Counted from the stretch's first letter, positions 16,709 through 26,563 are shown. The stretch: DNA of 64,000 nucleotides from Gillisia sp. Hel_I_86 (GCF_007827275.1 NZ_VISE01000001.1:3100001-3164000), one strand, 5' to 3'. Made by a program: numbers and translations. Notes: generated from the sequence alone by a model not told the origin.

Positions 16709-17500
16709 ATGAGACATGTATTTTTCACAAGTGTTTTATTATTACTAATTGTCAACCAAAGTTATTCAAGTGTGGTTATTATCAATGGATTGACCCATGT
16801 TTATTCAGGGTCTTCTGGAGATCAACTGCAGGGGGAGATTATTTTACTTAATACTACAGAATTTGAACAAAGAGTAAGTTTTAAACTTAATGATGCTATT
16901 TTTTCTTGTGATAGCGATCGCTTTTTCTCTGAAAAAATATCCCACAGTCAATCTTCAAATACATGGTTTGATGGAAGCCTTACGGATAAAGTATTGGCAC
17001 CAAAAGAAAAATATGTATACAGATTCTCTATTAATATTCCTAAAGATCCAACATTAAGAGGTTCTTTCTGGACAGCATTAATGCTCGATATAGAAAAACC
17101 CATTAAAGAAGAGAGACTTACCCAAAACATAGATCTAGACACTAAAATAAGATATGCTGTAGGATTACTTACCAATGTAAACAATTACAGTGAGGTTAAT
17201 TTAGATTTTCAAAAATTGGATCTGGAACAAAACACCAATACGGGTGGAAAAAGCCTTTTTATCAAACTAATAAATGAAAGTTTATTTATAGAAGGTGTAA
17301 AACTCTCTTTAGAAGTATACAATCAAAATGGAGAAAAAGTTCTGGAAACTAGTACGAAGAGAAATATGGTCTTCCCGGGGTTTTGTAAGAAATATGATAT
17401 TGATATTTCACAGTTAGAAAAAGGTGACTATGAATGTATTCTAATAGCCAATGCTAGAAAGGAATTTGTAGGCACCAACGTTAGCTTAACGATAAATTAA
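16709..17500 (+). CDS. Periplasmic chaperone-like protein (DUF916/WxL-interacting-like)
   Basis: The 263 residues have a signal peptide (about 1-20), then two immunoglobulin-like beta domains (about 22-140 and 150-260). The first has the pattern 'VLAPKEKYVYRFSINIPKDP' followed by GSFWTALMLDIE, as in DUF916-type WxL-interacting proteins and broadly the PapD chaperone fold. The second carries a YNQNGEKVLETST hairpin. There is no C-terminal membrane anchor, unlike Gram-positive DUF916 proteins. It precedes the usher-like gene by 32 bases. I infer it caps or delivers the pilin-like subunits in the periplasm; family identity is by pattern only. Confidence 0.55.
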   Translation: MRHVFFTSVLLLLIVNQSYSSVVIINGLTHVYSGSSGDQLQGEIILLNTTEFEQRVSFKLNDAIFSCDSDRFFSEKISHSQSSNTWFDGSLTDKVLAPKEKYVYRFSINIPKDPTLRGSFWTALMLDIEKPIKEERLTQNIDLDTKIRYAVGLLTNVNNYSEVNLDFQKLDLEQNTNTGGKSLFIKLINESLFIEGVKLSLEVYNQNGEKVLETSTKRNMVFPGFCKKYDIDISQLEKGDYECILIANARKEFVGTNVSLTIN

Positions 17501-17532
17501 AAAGAATTACCTACCCTATAAAATCAATAAAC

Positions 17533-20500
17533 ATGAAAAATGCATTAAAATTCAGCTATTTTTTTGTTGTCCTAATAGTAGGATGCAAGGGAGATGTGCA
17601 AAATGAACGTTTTGATGCAAATCCTAGTGATATATATAATATTCCATCGACCATCTTTTTAGATCAAAAATCAAGGAATGACAGTGTGATAGGTTTAAAG
17701 GTATTTTCAGATGCCCCTAATAAGACTGTAAAAACCATATCCTATAAAAATTCTAAAGATAATTTTCAGCAAGTACAAGATTCAAAGAAAAGCCCTTCTG
17801 CAAAAACTTTAAAAAATAAGGTTGACAGCATAGTAAATGTTGATGAAACCTCATATGAAGAAAATACAACTGCACTTAGAATAAATAAAAAGAGAAATTC
17901 CCCTACCTCATCTAATAACGGATCGCAAATAACTAGACCTTTAAACCAGAAAGAGAACATCCTTATAAAAATGGATTTTCTTAATCAACAAGAAGTTTAC
18001 AAAACCGCGTCTAACCATACTATTACTTTACAAATTACCAATGAAACTGACACTATACAAAATTTATTTCTGAATGAAACTTTACCTGAATCATGGAAGT
18101 TAGTATCTGCTGGGGATATTGAAAACCTAAAACCCAACGAGAAAAAACTTGTTCTTGTAAGCTTTAATATTCCTGCCAAAGCTAAGCCGGGAAAATCTAA
18201 TGCGGTATTTAATTTAGTTGACGCCGAAGGCACTATTGTAAAAACTCTAGACATCAATTTTGAGGTAGATAAAAATTATAAACTTCAGGTATATACTATT
18301 TCAGCTCCCCAAACTTTAAAAGCCGGAGAAACGATAAATGCCAGATTTGGCATCCAAAATAATGGAAATATCAAACAAGAAATAGAGTTAAATTCTACAG
18401 GAACTATAACTGGTGATAAAAAATATTCTATTGCTCCAGATTCCACGCTTGTAATTGAAGTTTCAAAGAAAACAGATTCTAAAGTTTACTTTTTGAGAAA
18501 TGTAGGTTCTCAGTTAGATGTTTATAGTAAAACTTCTAAACAAACCTATAGAGCGTATACCAGTACTCAAATATTTCCTAGTAAAATTGAGAAAAAAGAT
18601 CCTTTTTTTAGATTTCCAATTAGAGCTAGTTTAAATTACAACAGTCATACCTATAAAAACAATCATTTTTCTACAATCTCTTCAGAACTTATGGGAGATG
18701 GTTACTTGGACTTAAATAAAAAGCATCATTTAAATTTTATAATAAGAGCCCCTCAACAACAAAATTTAAAACGATTTGGAGTAACAGATCAGTATAGTTT
18801 TATATATAGGTACAATAACAAAACGAACATTTATGTTGGGGATCATGCTTACTTTATTAACCGCTTGGGTTTTGATAGTAGATATGGTATGGGTTTTAGA
18901 ATAGATCAGGATATAAAAAAATGGACATTTTCAACTTTTTATTCTAAACCTAGATTATACAGCTTTAACTCTTCAGCTCTTTATGGTGTAAAATCGGTAT
19001 ATCATGTTAGCGATTCCTTAAAAATTGGTCTTGCTATAGAAAGATCTCAAGGAACCATTCAAGGCGCAAGCAATAATATTGAAGCCAATCCAACCGAATC
19101 TGGCCAAATAGGTACTATTAATTTACATTATAGAAATAAGGGTACTTATATAGATGCAGAAACTTCGGTTAGTTTGACAAATGAAGCTACTGCCTTGGCC
19201 AATTATATCAATTTGGTACAGCAGTATAAAAATTTAACATATTCAGGAACTCTTACCATTGCAGGAAAAGATTATTTTGGAAGCATACGCAATAGCCTAC
19301 AATACTCCAACAACTTATATTATAAAAATAATCGTTGGAATTTTGCATTAGGGCAAACCATTTCCAAAGTTAATAGACGCTTGGATCCTTTATTTTATGC
19401 TGCAGAACCTTATTATGAAAATTATTACGGGATGCTGGGTTACCGATTTAAAAATCGTCATTTAGTAAACATTCGTTTAGAACAAAGAACGAGAGAAGAT
19501 CAAATGGAACCCAAATCCTATTATTATAAAGAACATGGTATTAACTATAGGTACCTTTATTCCTCTCCAGCATTTGTATTAAACTTTAGTGGAAGGTTGT
19601 CCAGAACTAAAAACCTATTAAATGAAAGCTTAGAATATAGGAATACCTATTCCCATAACTTAAATTCTTCTTACAGAATTTTGGATGAACTAACTTTAAG
19701 AGGAAGCATCAATCATAATTACAGTAACAGGTATGGTAATTCTAATATTAATATGAACTATCTAAGATATAGCTTTGGTTTTAATTATAACATGAACAAA
19801 ACTTTACGAGTAAATGCCTCATACAACAGCGGATTTAGTCCGGAAGAAAATTATTTAAAACGAGATTTTATTAATGCCAATCTTTTAGTACATCTCACCA
19901 AAAACCATCAATTTGAAGTAAAGGCAAATTATTATGAAAATGCCGGAAGTGTGAATAAAAAAGAATTATTAGCATTAGGTAAATACACCTATTCTTTTGG
20001 AGTTCCCTTAAAAAGACTTTTACAACAAGGCGGCTTAAGAGGAGTTATTTATGCAGAAGACGAATCCATCAAAGTATCTGGAATTAAAATAATCGCTGCG
20101 GGGCAAACCATAGTAACCGATAAAAATGGAAGATTTCAATTGAATAACCTTCCGCTAGGAAAAAATTACGTTCTAATTGATGAATCATCCCTTCCCATGG
20201 GCATAGTTTCTTCACAAAAAACATCTATTGAATTAGAAATCCGTCAAGAAAGAGAAAGCGATATTACGTTCAAACTTATTAAATCTGCCAACATCAATGG
20301 AGCAATTAGCATTGCTGGTAATAAAACTGCTTCCAATATGCTCGAAAAATATTTCAAAATAGAAAATAAAAATTTCACCTATCATGTAGAGTCGAACAAA
20401 GAAGGAATCTTCCAGTTCAAAGATATTGTACCTGGCACCTACACCCTTAATTTAATAAGATTCAAAGAAAATGATGACTTCGAAATAAAAAAGGATATAC

Positions 20501-20604
20501 AAATATCTGTGGGGGCGGGAGAAACAATGGATGTTCCCTTTGTTATAATCACTAAGGAGCGAAAAGTGAAATTTACCAATAAGAATTTTAAAATAGGACA
20601 GTAA
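17533..20604 (+). CDS. Usher-like outer-membrane beta-barrel lipoprotein
   Basis: The 1023 residues begin with a lipoprotein signal (LIVGC, C18). A low-complexity linker (about 20-140) is followed by one or two NEW3/CARDB-like Ig domains (about 145-350; TLPESWKLVSAG, AGETINARFGIQNNGN). A long beta-barrel region (about 365-830) is rich in aromatic strands and includes YVGDHAYFINRLGFDSRYGM, reminiscent of fimbrial ushers. The C-terminus has two transthyretin-like domains (about 835-1000; VTDKNGRFQLNNLPLGKNYV). It starts 32 bases after the chaperone-like gene and ends 2 bases before the next subunit gene. I infer a pore for subunit assembly. A TonB plug and box are absent, so it is not a TonB receptor. 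Confidence 0.6.
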   Translation: MKNALKFSYFFVVLIVGCKGDVQNERFDANPSDIYNIPSTIFLDQKSRNDSVIGLKVFSDAPNKTVKTISYKNSKDNFQQVQDSKKSPSAKTLKNKVDSIVNVDETSYEENTTALRINKKRNSPTSSNNGSQITRPLNQKENILIKMDFLNQQEVYKTASNHTITLQITNETDTIQNLFLNETLPESWKLVSAGDIENLKPNEKKLVLVSFNIPAKAKPGKSNAVFNLVDAEGTIVKTLDINFEVDKNYKLQVYTISAPQTLKAGETINARFGIQNNGNIKQEIELNSTGTITGDKKYSIAPDSTLVIEVSKKTDSKVYFLRNVGSQLDVYSKTSKQTYRAYTSTQIFPSKIEKKDPFFRFPIRASLNYNSHTYKNNHFSTISSELMGDGYLDLNKKHHLNFIIRAPQQQNLKRFGVTDQYSFIYRYNNKTNIYVGDHAYFINRLGFDSRYGMGFRIDQDIKKWTFSTFYSKPRLYSFNSSALYGVKSVYHVSDSLKIGLAIERSQGTIQGASNNIEANPTESGQIGTINLHYRNKGTYIDAETSVSLTNEATALANYINLVQQYKNLTYSGTLTIAGKDYFGSIRNSLQYSNNLYYKNNRWNFALGQTISKVNRRLDPLFYAAEPYYENYYGMLGYRFKNRHLVNIRLEQRTREDQMEPKSYYYKEHGINYRYLYSSPAFVLNFSGRLSRTKNLLNESLEYRNTYSHNLNSSYRILDELTLRGSINHNYSNRYGNSNINMNYLRYSFGFNYNMNKTLRVNASYNSGFSPEENYLKRDFINANLLVHLTKNHQFEVKANYYENAGSVNKKELLALGKYTYSFGVPLKRLLQQGGLRGVIYAEDESIKVSGIKIIAAGQTIVTDKNGRFQLNNLPLGKNYVLIDESSLPMGIVSSQKTSIELEIRQERESDITFKLIKSANINGAISIAGNKTASNMLEKYFKIENKNFTYHVESNKEGIFQFKDIVPGTYTLNLIRFKENDDFEIKKDIQISVGAGETMDVPFVIITKERKVKFTNKNFKIGQ

Positions 20605-20606
20605 CC

Positions 20607-21185
20607 ATGAAAAAATCACAACTCATATCAATTGCTATTTTCTCACTATTTATAGTGAATAGCTTCTCTCAAGAAATCATTGACGCTTCTAATCCAGATA
20701 CATTTATTTTAGGAGGAGGCCAAGAAACCAATATTGCATTTATGGATTTGCAGAGAATTGCTATAACAGATATTGAACCGGATCCACATACAGGATCATC
20801 CTCCAGTGCCACGCCTATAGAAGCCGGAAAGCCTTATATTAATGTAGGAAGCCCGACAACTGATGAGTTCTGGCTTAATTTCACCTATAGATCCAGAAAT
20901 AATGAAAATGCCAAGATATTCACTAGATCAAATCAACCCATCCCTGAAGGCATAAATGTAATTATTCAAATAATTTCTACCGCAAATATTGGTGGGGTAT
21001 ATAATGCCAACCCAAATACCAATCCTATAACCTTAAACATTTCTAATCAAGTTATTGTTAATGATTTTGCCAGTGGCTATACAGGTGATGGAGAAAACAC
21101 TGGGTACTTAATAAGATACACAATAGAAAATCCAAGTTTTCAATCCTTACCAACAGGATTTGAAATAATTTTTGAAATTAGATAA
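20607..21185 (+). CDS. Secreted pilin-like subunit, paralogue of the 15840 protein
   Basis: The 192 residues have a signal peptide (about 1-21, ending NSFSQ) and a beta-rich mature part. The C-terminal YTGDGENTGYLIRYTIE echoes YTGDEKHGVRLTYTLE of the first gene. No cysteines. It begins 2 bases after the usher-like gene, so it is translationally linked and probably a minor subunit or tip adaptor. It matches no family I can name. Confidence 0.55.
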   Translation: MKKSQLISIAIFSLFIVNSFSQEIIDASNPDTFILGGGQETNIAFMDLQRIAITDIEPDPHTGSSSSATPIEAGKPYINVGSPTTDEFWLNFTYRSRNNENAKIFTRSNQPIPEGINVIIQIISTANIGGVYNANPNTNPITLNISNQVIVNDFASGYTGDGENTGYLIRYTIENPSFQSLPTGFEIIFEIR

Positions 21186-21196
21186 ATCTCTATATT

Positions 21197-21778
21197 ATGA
21201 AAAAGCTAATCCTCTTTATAATCTGTTTAAGTTTAACACAAACTACATATTCGCAATTATTACCAGGAACATTAGATGTTTCAGGAATGCCAAATTTTAT
21301 TCAATCTATAGATGATGTGGTAATGGAAGCCGGTCTGGATGATACTGCAATCGGCTTTGAAAGTAATTTTGATGCAACTCTAATTGGTTTTGTTTTAAAC
21401 CCGCAGCTCCTACTGAGTTCAGAAATAATGTGTGAAACAAATGTTTTTAGATATAGTGTCTATATTCATACTACCAATGCTCCAGTAGGATTAACACTTG
21501 AAGCGAAAACAACTTTTAATAGCGGAATGCGTTTTCCAACGCTTAGCACTTATGATTTACTTCCCTTACAACCACTTGGACCTAGAGACCTTACGCCCTC
21601 TAACGGTGGATCTTATATAACGGTTCCAAATATGGGATCTCAAGCTATAAAAATATTTGAGTTTATAGGTTGCCGAACTGATATTCCTATTCAATTCAAA
21701 ATTAAAGCAAGTGCATTGGTTCCCGGCACGCCCAGTAACTTTGATATTTATTATACCGTTGTTGGAAGTTTAATGTAA
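21197..21778 (+). CDS. Secreted beta-rich protein, last gene of the usher-like locus
   Basis: The 193 residues start with a signal peptide (about 1-20) and contain two cysteines, in SEIMCETN and FIGCRTDI, that could form a disulfide, unlike the other two subunits. The mature part is beta-rich (FRYSVYIHTTNAPVGLTLEA). It lies 11 bases downstream of the preceding subunit. Its position suggests a tip or terminating subunit, but this is inference. The family is not recognised. Confidence 0.5.
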   Translation: MKKLILFIICLSLTQTTYSQLLPGTLDVSGMPNFIQSIDDVVMEAGLDDTAIGFESNFDATLIGFVLNPQLLLSSEIMCETNVFRYSVYIHTTNAPVGLTLEAKTTFNSGMRFPTLSTYDLLPLQPLGPRDLTPSNGGSYITVPNMGSQAIKIFEFIGCRTDIPIQFKIKASALVPGTPSNFDIYYTVVGSLM

Positions 21779-22018
21779 AAGCTTTTAAAGCTTATTAGTA
21801 GTTACTTTTTGTATGTTTTAATGTTCTTCACATTTGGCATATAAAAAAGTTTTAAGAGATGTCTTTCATTTCTAATTTTACTAACTCATATGCCTTCTTT
21901 TAGGGCACTGTCTAAACTACTTCAAAATTAATTTCCTTATTTTCCCTTCATGAAAACTCAATTAAAACATGTAGCAAAAGGAGATTATTCAATTCCTATA
22001 TTTAACCTTTTTAATACA

Positions 22019-22046
22019 GAAATGCCGGTAATTTTACCGGCATTTC
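22019..22046. terminator. Hairpin GAAATGCCGGTAA / TTACCGGCATTTC
   Basis: A long near-perfect stem lies between the convergent subunit gene (ends 21778) and the receiver gene (ends 22119). It could serve as a bidirectional terminator. The DNA from 21779 to 22018 holds no gene that I can support. Confidence 0.55.
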
Positions 22047-22118
22047 GTTTCATCACGGAACAAAGAAACATTAATAATTGAAAAAATAGAGGCTATTAAC
22101 AATTGGCATTTTAGATTC

Positions 22119-22511
22119 TTAACTTTTCCCTGCAAGTCCCATTGGAAAAAAATCATTATTTCTTGACTTATAACGTTGAACCTTATTTAGTACTACATCG
22201 AATTTTTCCTTGGAAAAAGGCTTTATCAAATACTCTACTTGACAAGGAAATCCAGGTGCTTTATAAACGGATGGCAAATATGAGGTAATAATAATTGCCT
22301 CTGGAGTTTTCTTTAAAGATTGAATCAATTCGGTAAATCCAGGGAGTTGAAGGTCTAATAAAATAAGGTCAACTGGATTCTCATTCACATATTTTATTGC
22401 ATCCATAGCATTAAAAAAATATTCCATGGAGGTTAGGCAATCAATACCATCGGAAAACTCCTTTATAAGCATTCCCGTATACATGTCATTAAATATAGTA
22501 ATACTATCCAT
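22119..22511 (-). CDS. Orphan receiver-domain protein with altered acidic pocket
   Basis: The 130 residues resemble the receiver half of LytTR regulators: phospho-acceptor D53 (LLDLQLP) and K in YLIKPF are kept. The N-terminal acidic pair is F7-N8-D9 instead of DD/DE, and the loop after beta-3 is shortened (PGFTELIQSL). There is no LytTR or other output domain. It may be a degenerate receiver or a truncated regulator. It stands alone between two intergenic regions. Confidence 0.65.
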   Translation of the reverse strand: MDSITIFNDMYTGMLIKEFSDGIDCLTSMEYFFNAMDAIKYVNENPVDLILLDLQLPGFTELIQSLKKTPEAIIITSYLPSVYKAPGFPCQVEYLIKPFSKEKFDVVLNKVQRYKSRNNDFFPMGLAGKS

Positions 22512-22565
22512 CTGAATTATTTTTATTAATAATTTTGGTAGGCAATAGAAATAGAAAATTTTTTG

Positions 22566-22735
22566 TATAGCCGTAAAGTATCATAAAATGAAAAATAACG
22601 TCATTCTGTCCGCGTCGGGAGTTTCAGAATCTTATAACACTAAGAGTCAATACAGTAAATAGAGGTCCTGAAATAATCCCGAAAGCTTTCGGGACAGGGT
22701 GACAAAACAACTATAGGACAAAAAACGGATATACA
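22566..22735 (-). repeat. Dispersed repeat A, copy 2
   Basis: On the minus strand it reads from TATATCCGTTTTTTGTCCTA through GTCACCCTGTCCCGAAAGC and GACAGAATGACGTTATTTTT to GATACTTTACGGCTA. This is the same block order as copies 1 and 3. The insert CCCGAAAGCTTTCGGGA is a perfect palindrome unique to this copy. Confidence 0.65.
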
Positions 22736-22928
22736 ATCAATTGTTTTATCATTAGTTAACTACCTCTAATTTCTCTTTAAAATTGAGATAATTATCCCCT
22801 TAATGGACCTATTTTTCGACGAAACATATAAGATATTTAGACAAGCTACCTGAAATTAAATTGGAGCTGTAACCTCATTATTAAATTCAAAAAAATAATA
22901 GTCAGATTATCTTCAAATGGACTCTAAT

Positions 22929-22999
22929 TATCCCAATATATATTTTTAAAAATAATTATAAATTTTCTTGGGATAGTCAAAAGTTACCTACTATATTTG
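22929..22999 (+). promoter_or_regulatory. Promoter and inverted repeat upstream of the TonB receptor
   Basis: TATATTTG (22992-22999) fits the Bacteroidetes -7 box TAnnTTTG, with TTG (22968-22970) 21 bases upstream. TATCCCAA (22929-22936) and TTGGGATA (22968-22975) form an 8-bp inverted repeat whose right arm overlaps the -33 element. This is a plausible operator for an iron-responsive or other regulator. The start codon is at 23031. Confidence 0.45.
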
Positions 23000-23030
23000 T
23001 CACTATTTTTAATAAATCCAAATAAGAATA

Positions 23031-25421
23031 ATGAAATACCTTACTTTATCAGCTTTGCTGCTTCTTAGCCTGAGTGCATTTTCCCAATCTGGATCTGGAT
23101 TAAAGGGGGAAATTAAAAATGAATTAAATGAACCTCTTGCAGGAGCCACAATTTATCTACAGGAATTACAAAAAGGAACCACAACAGATTTCGACGGATT
23201 TTATACTTTAAAGAATATTCCCAAAGGAACTTGGACAGTAACAGTGAGAATGCTAGGGTATCAAACCAAAAAAGAAAAGGTAGAATTTACTACCGATAAC
23301 TTCCAAACTTATAGTACAACAATGAAGGAAGATTACGGGAGTCTGGACGAAGTTGTAATCTCTGCAAGCCGAAACCCGGAATACCTTTCTGAAATTCCTG
23401 CTTCCATTACGGTGGTGAATTCAGCAAAACTTAAAGAATTTACCAAATTCACATCCAATATTAATGAAATTTTAGCTTATACCGTTCCTGGTCTTGCTGT
23501 GAGTACAGGAACATTTTCCAATTGGGGACAGACTTTAAGAGGCCGATCCTTGTTGGTAATGGTCGATGGAATTCCTCAATCCACCCCGCTGCGAAATGGG
23601 CAATTGGGAATTAAAAGTATTAATCCCAATGATATAAGCAGTGTTGAAGTAATAAAAGGAGCCACTTCTATATTCGGTAACGGAGGAAATGGAGGCTTTA
23701 TCAACTATATTACTAAAAATCCGAATTCCACAAAAACAATAAGCGGAACTACCAATATTTGGGGAACCTCCCAACTTTCGAATACGGAAGATGCACTAGG
23801 GTATGGGGCTTATCAATCTTTTACAGGCCAGTTAGATAAATTCAATTATTACGTTAGTGGTAGTGTAGAACGAACCGGAAATAAATATGATGCAGATGGG
23901 GTTCCGCTTCTTCCTACATATGGGTTTGATAATACAGATATTTATAGTACATACGGTAAACTGGAATATTTGCTTTCTGAAAATCAAAAATTAACACTTA
24001 ATGGAAACTTTTACAAATCGCTCCAAGACTCCCCTTTTATTCCAGTTTTTGCAGATGTACAGGTATTTAATGAGGAAGGAGATTACACCTTGGAGCCAGG
24101 CTATGGTATCGAGGGTTCCATTCCGGGAGAGCAACCTACGGGTTCCGAATTGATAAATGGAAGGTTAAAATATAATTTGAACGCTATTTTTTCAAGTACT
24201 ACCGATTTTGAAACCGACATCTATTATTCGAAAGCCAAAAGTATTTTCTTTTATTCCGATAAATTTGAAAATGGAGGCCAATCCGTAATCAATTCGGAAA
24301 AATATGGTGTAAGGCCTAATTTCAATACTCGAATCAATTCGTATAACGGCATAGATCTCTCATTTATCTATGGTTTGGATTTATTAAGGGATAAAACTAA
24401 TCAAGGCTTGTTAGATGGAAGGCTCTGGGTGCCAAATATTGAACTTATGGGTGTCGCTCCTTATTTACAAACTACTTTGAAACTAGACAAAAAGTGGGCG
24501 TTTAAAGTTGGATTGCGCTATGATGATTTGAAAATGGATATTGCCGATTATAATACCCTTCCCTATTCGCCTAAGGGAGATGGCAACTTTAACCCTTCGG
24601 TATCAGTGCAAGGGGGAGAGCTAGCTTTCGATAATCTTGCTTTTAATATGGGAATCCGATATATTGAGCATCAGGAATTCATTCCTTACATCAGTTATTC
24701 CCAAGGCTTTTCCATAGCCGATTTAGGTTCCATTTTGAGATCGGCGAGTGCTGAAAGTATAGATAATATCCAATTGGAACCAGCTGTTACTAATAATTAT
24801 GAATTCGGATTTATTTCAAAATTTAATAATCTCCGTTTAGAGGCAGTAGGATATTATAGTACCTCAAATTTAGGCACCGGAGTTGTATTTAGTGATGAGC
24901 TGAATTCGTTTATACCTTCTGAACAACCGCAAAAAATATTCGGCGGGGAACTTGCTATAGACTATGCTTTTCCAAATAATAAATTAATTCTGGGAGCTTC
25001 TTATTCCTATGTAGAAGGACTTAAAAATCCTAAAGGAGATGAAAATAACTTAAGTTACGTAGGTGGAGATGTTATTTCTGCTCCCAAATTAACAGCATAT
25101 ATTACTTGGAAGCCAACTGAGAAGATAAGTACTACATTGAACGTGATAAATTTGGGAGATCGAAAAAGATTTGATCCATTTCAGGACACGGAAGGAAATT
25201 ATGCCTTCAGGCATACTGAATTTCCTGTAAATGGGTATACGTTAGTCAATCTATCGGCGACTTACCAAATAAAGAGCAATATTGATGTTTCCTTAGGAAT
25301 AAATAACCTTTTGAATGAGTATTATTTACCTGCAAGATCACAGTGGGCTGCTCCGTTAAGATCTTTTACTGTGGTAGGAGAAGGAACTAATGCACGTCTT
25401 GGTGTAACTTATAATTTTTAA
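23031..25421 (+). CDS. TonB-dependent receptor, probably siderophore
   Basis: The 796 residues have a signal peptide (1-18), a CarboxypepD_reg-like domain (about 22-100; GATIYLQELQKGTTTDFDGF), a TonB plug (about 115-230; LDEVVISASR, VMVDGIPQS, VEVIKGATSIFGNGGNGG) and a long beta-barrel ending in LGVTYNF. It imports an iron complex or similar ligand across the outer membrane using TonB energy. The next gene encodes a PepSY membrane protein, the usual partner for ferric-siderophore reduction, so a siderophore ligand is likely. A Bacteroidetes promoter precedes it. Nothing is broken. Confidence 0.9.
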   Translation: MKYLTLSALLLLSLSAFSQSGSGLKGEIKNELNEPLAGATIYLQELQKGTTTDFDGFYTLKNIPKGTWTVTVRMLGYQTKKEKVEFTTDNFQTYSTTMKEDYGSLDEVVISASRNPEYLSEIPASITVVNSAKLKEFTKFTSNINEILAYTVPGLAVSTGTFSNWGQTLRGRSLLVMVDGIPQSTPLRNGQLGIKSINPNDISSVEVIKGATSIFGNGGNGGFINYITKNPNSTKTISGTTNIWGTSQLSNTEDALGYGAYQSFTGQLDKFNYYVSGSVERTGNKYDADGVPLLPTYGFDNTDIYSTYGKLEYLLSENQKLTLNGNFYKSLQDSPFIPVFADVQVFNEEGDYTLEPGYGIEGSIPGEQPTGSELINGRLKYNLNAIFSSTTDFETDIYYSKAKSIFFYSDKFENGGQSVINSEKYGVRPNFNTRINSYNGIDLSFIYGLDLLRDKTNQGLLDGRLWVPNIELMGVAPYLQTTLKLDKKWAFKVGLRYDDLKMDIADYNTLPYSPKGDGNFNPSVSVQGGELAFDNLAFNMGIRYIEHQEFIPYISYSQGFSIADLGSILRSASAESIDNIQLEPAVTNNYEFGFISKFNNLRLEAVGYYSTSNLGTGVVFSDELNSFIPSEQPQKIFGGELAIDYAFPNNKLILGASYSYVEGLKNPKGDENNLSYVGGDVISAPKLTAYITWKPTEKISTTLNVINLGDRKRFDPFQDTEGNYAFRHTEFPVNGYTLVNLSATYQIKSNIDVSLGINNLLNEYYLPARSQWAAPLRSFTVVGEGTNARLGVTYNF

Positions 25422-25434
25422 ATATATAGTGGTC

Positions 25435-25470
25435 GCCGTTATTTATGCAAGGCAATTCATAAATAACGGC
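25435..25470. terminator. Hairpin between TonB receptor and PepSY genes
   Basis: GCCGTTATTTATG and CATAAATAACGGC form a perfect 13-bp stem around a 10-base loop, 13 bases after the receptor stop and 25 bases before the next start. It lacks a T-run and may act as an mRNA processing or stability element that sets the receptor:reductase ratio. Confidence 0.6.
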
Positions 25471-25495
25471 ACTTCTTCATAATCAAATTTATTTC

Positions 25496-26563
25496 TTGAA
25501 ACCTTTCTCAAAAATAGTTAAGAAAATACATCTTTATTTAGGATTGTCCTGTGGAATTTTAGCTTCCATATCAGGGCTTACTGGTTCTATGTATGTATGG
25601 CAGCCAGAGATAACGACCGCTTTAAATCCAAAATTACTCAAGGTAAATACTGTCAATAATATTTCAGAAGAAGCACTTTTAAAAACTTCCCTGACGCTTT
25701 ATGAATCCCAAAAAGATACTGTAGCAAAGATATTCCTCCCTTATCGAGAACAGCAGACGATTTCTATTGTCTATAATAATGGCCAAACTCTTTATTATCA
25801 TCCAAAAAATGGAATGGTTCTAGGAAAAAAATCAGCTTCTATATCATTTTTCGAGGATTTGTTAAATATCCATCGAACTTTAGGCATTCCTAAAGTTGGT
25901 AAGTACATTGTGGGTGGGAGTGCCATATTATTTTTCTTTTTTCTTCTAACATCTGGATTATTTTTATGGTTGAAAAAGTATAAATCGAATTTTAAAAAAG
26001 GGATTAAAATTAAATGGAAACGAAATAAAAAAAGGTTTAACTACGACGTTCATAAAACACTTGGTATCCTCTTTTTCTTGCCGTTGCTCGTCATGGCCTT
26101 TTCTGGTGGATATTTCACTTATAACACCTACTATAAAGAAGGTTTTAAGTTTGCAGATGGTTCTACCATAAATACCAAACCTAAAAAAAAGAAGAAGGTG
26201 GGCACTACGTTAGACATACTAGACTTATTAGAGAATCCAGACAAAAAATATTCACTTCGTGCAATTTACTTTCCTAAAGATCCAAATGAAGTATATCAAT
26301 TTAGGTATATAAAAGACCGATTTATTGTTCCCGGCCTTAGAAAAACCAAGGAATTAAAATTAAATCAAAATGGTAAAGTTATTAATGCGACCTCCTTTGA
26401 CAGCCATCCGATTAGTGAACAAATAGCAGCACAAATGTACCCAATTCATATTGGAGAAATCGCAGGCTTACTAGGTAGGATTTTGGTTTTTATCTCAGGG
26501 TTTGTTCCAATAATTCTATTTATTACAGGTCTTCGATCTTACTATTTTAGAATGCAAAGATGA
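25496..26563 (+). CDS. PepSY-domain inner-membrane protein (probable siderophore iron reductase)
   Basis: The 355 residues have four membrane segments (about 12-35, 138-163, 186-210 and 318-350). Conserved histidines sit at the membrane faces (IHLYLGL, HRTLGI, HKTLGI), and PepSY-type periplasmic regions lie between TM1 and TM2 and between TM3 and TM4. Members reduce ferric siderophores, probably with heme. The start is TTG at 25496 (reading MKPFSKIVKKIHLYLGL); no ATG lies nearby in frame, and the family begins at this point. It follows the TonB receptor in the same operon. Confidence 0.85.
   Translation: MKPFSKIVKKIHLYLGLSCGILASISGLTGSMYVWQPEITTALNPKLLKVNTVNNISEEALLKTSLTLYESQKDTVAKIFLPYREQQTISIVYNNGQTLYYHPKNGMVLGKKSASISFFEDLLNIHRTLGIPKVGKYIVGGSAILFFFFLLTSGLFLWLKKYKSNFKKGIKIKWKRNKKRFNYDVHKTLGILFFLPLLVMAFSGGYFTYNTYYKEGFKFADGSTINTKPKKKKKVGTTLDILDLLENPDKKYSLRAIYFPKDPNEVYQFRYIKDRFIVPGLRKTKELKLNQNGKVINATSFDSHPISEQIAAQMYPIHIGEIAGLLGRILVFISGFVPIILFITGLRSYYFRMQR

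Noticed and set aside
22010-22082. A 44-codon plus-strand frame starting MKTQLKHVAKGD near 21950
   Set aside because: It runs straight through the hairpin at 22019-22046 and has no recognisable pattern or neighbours.
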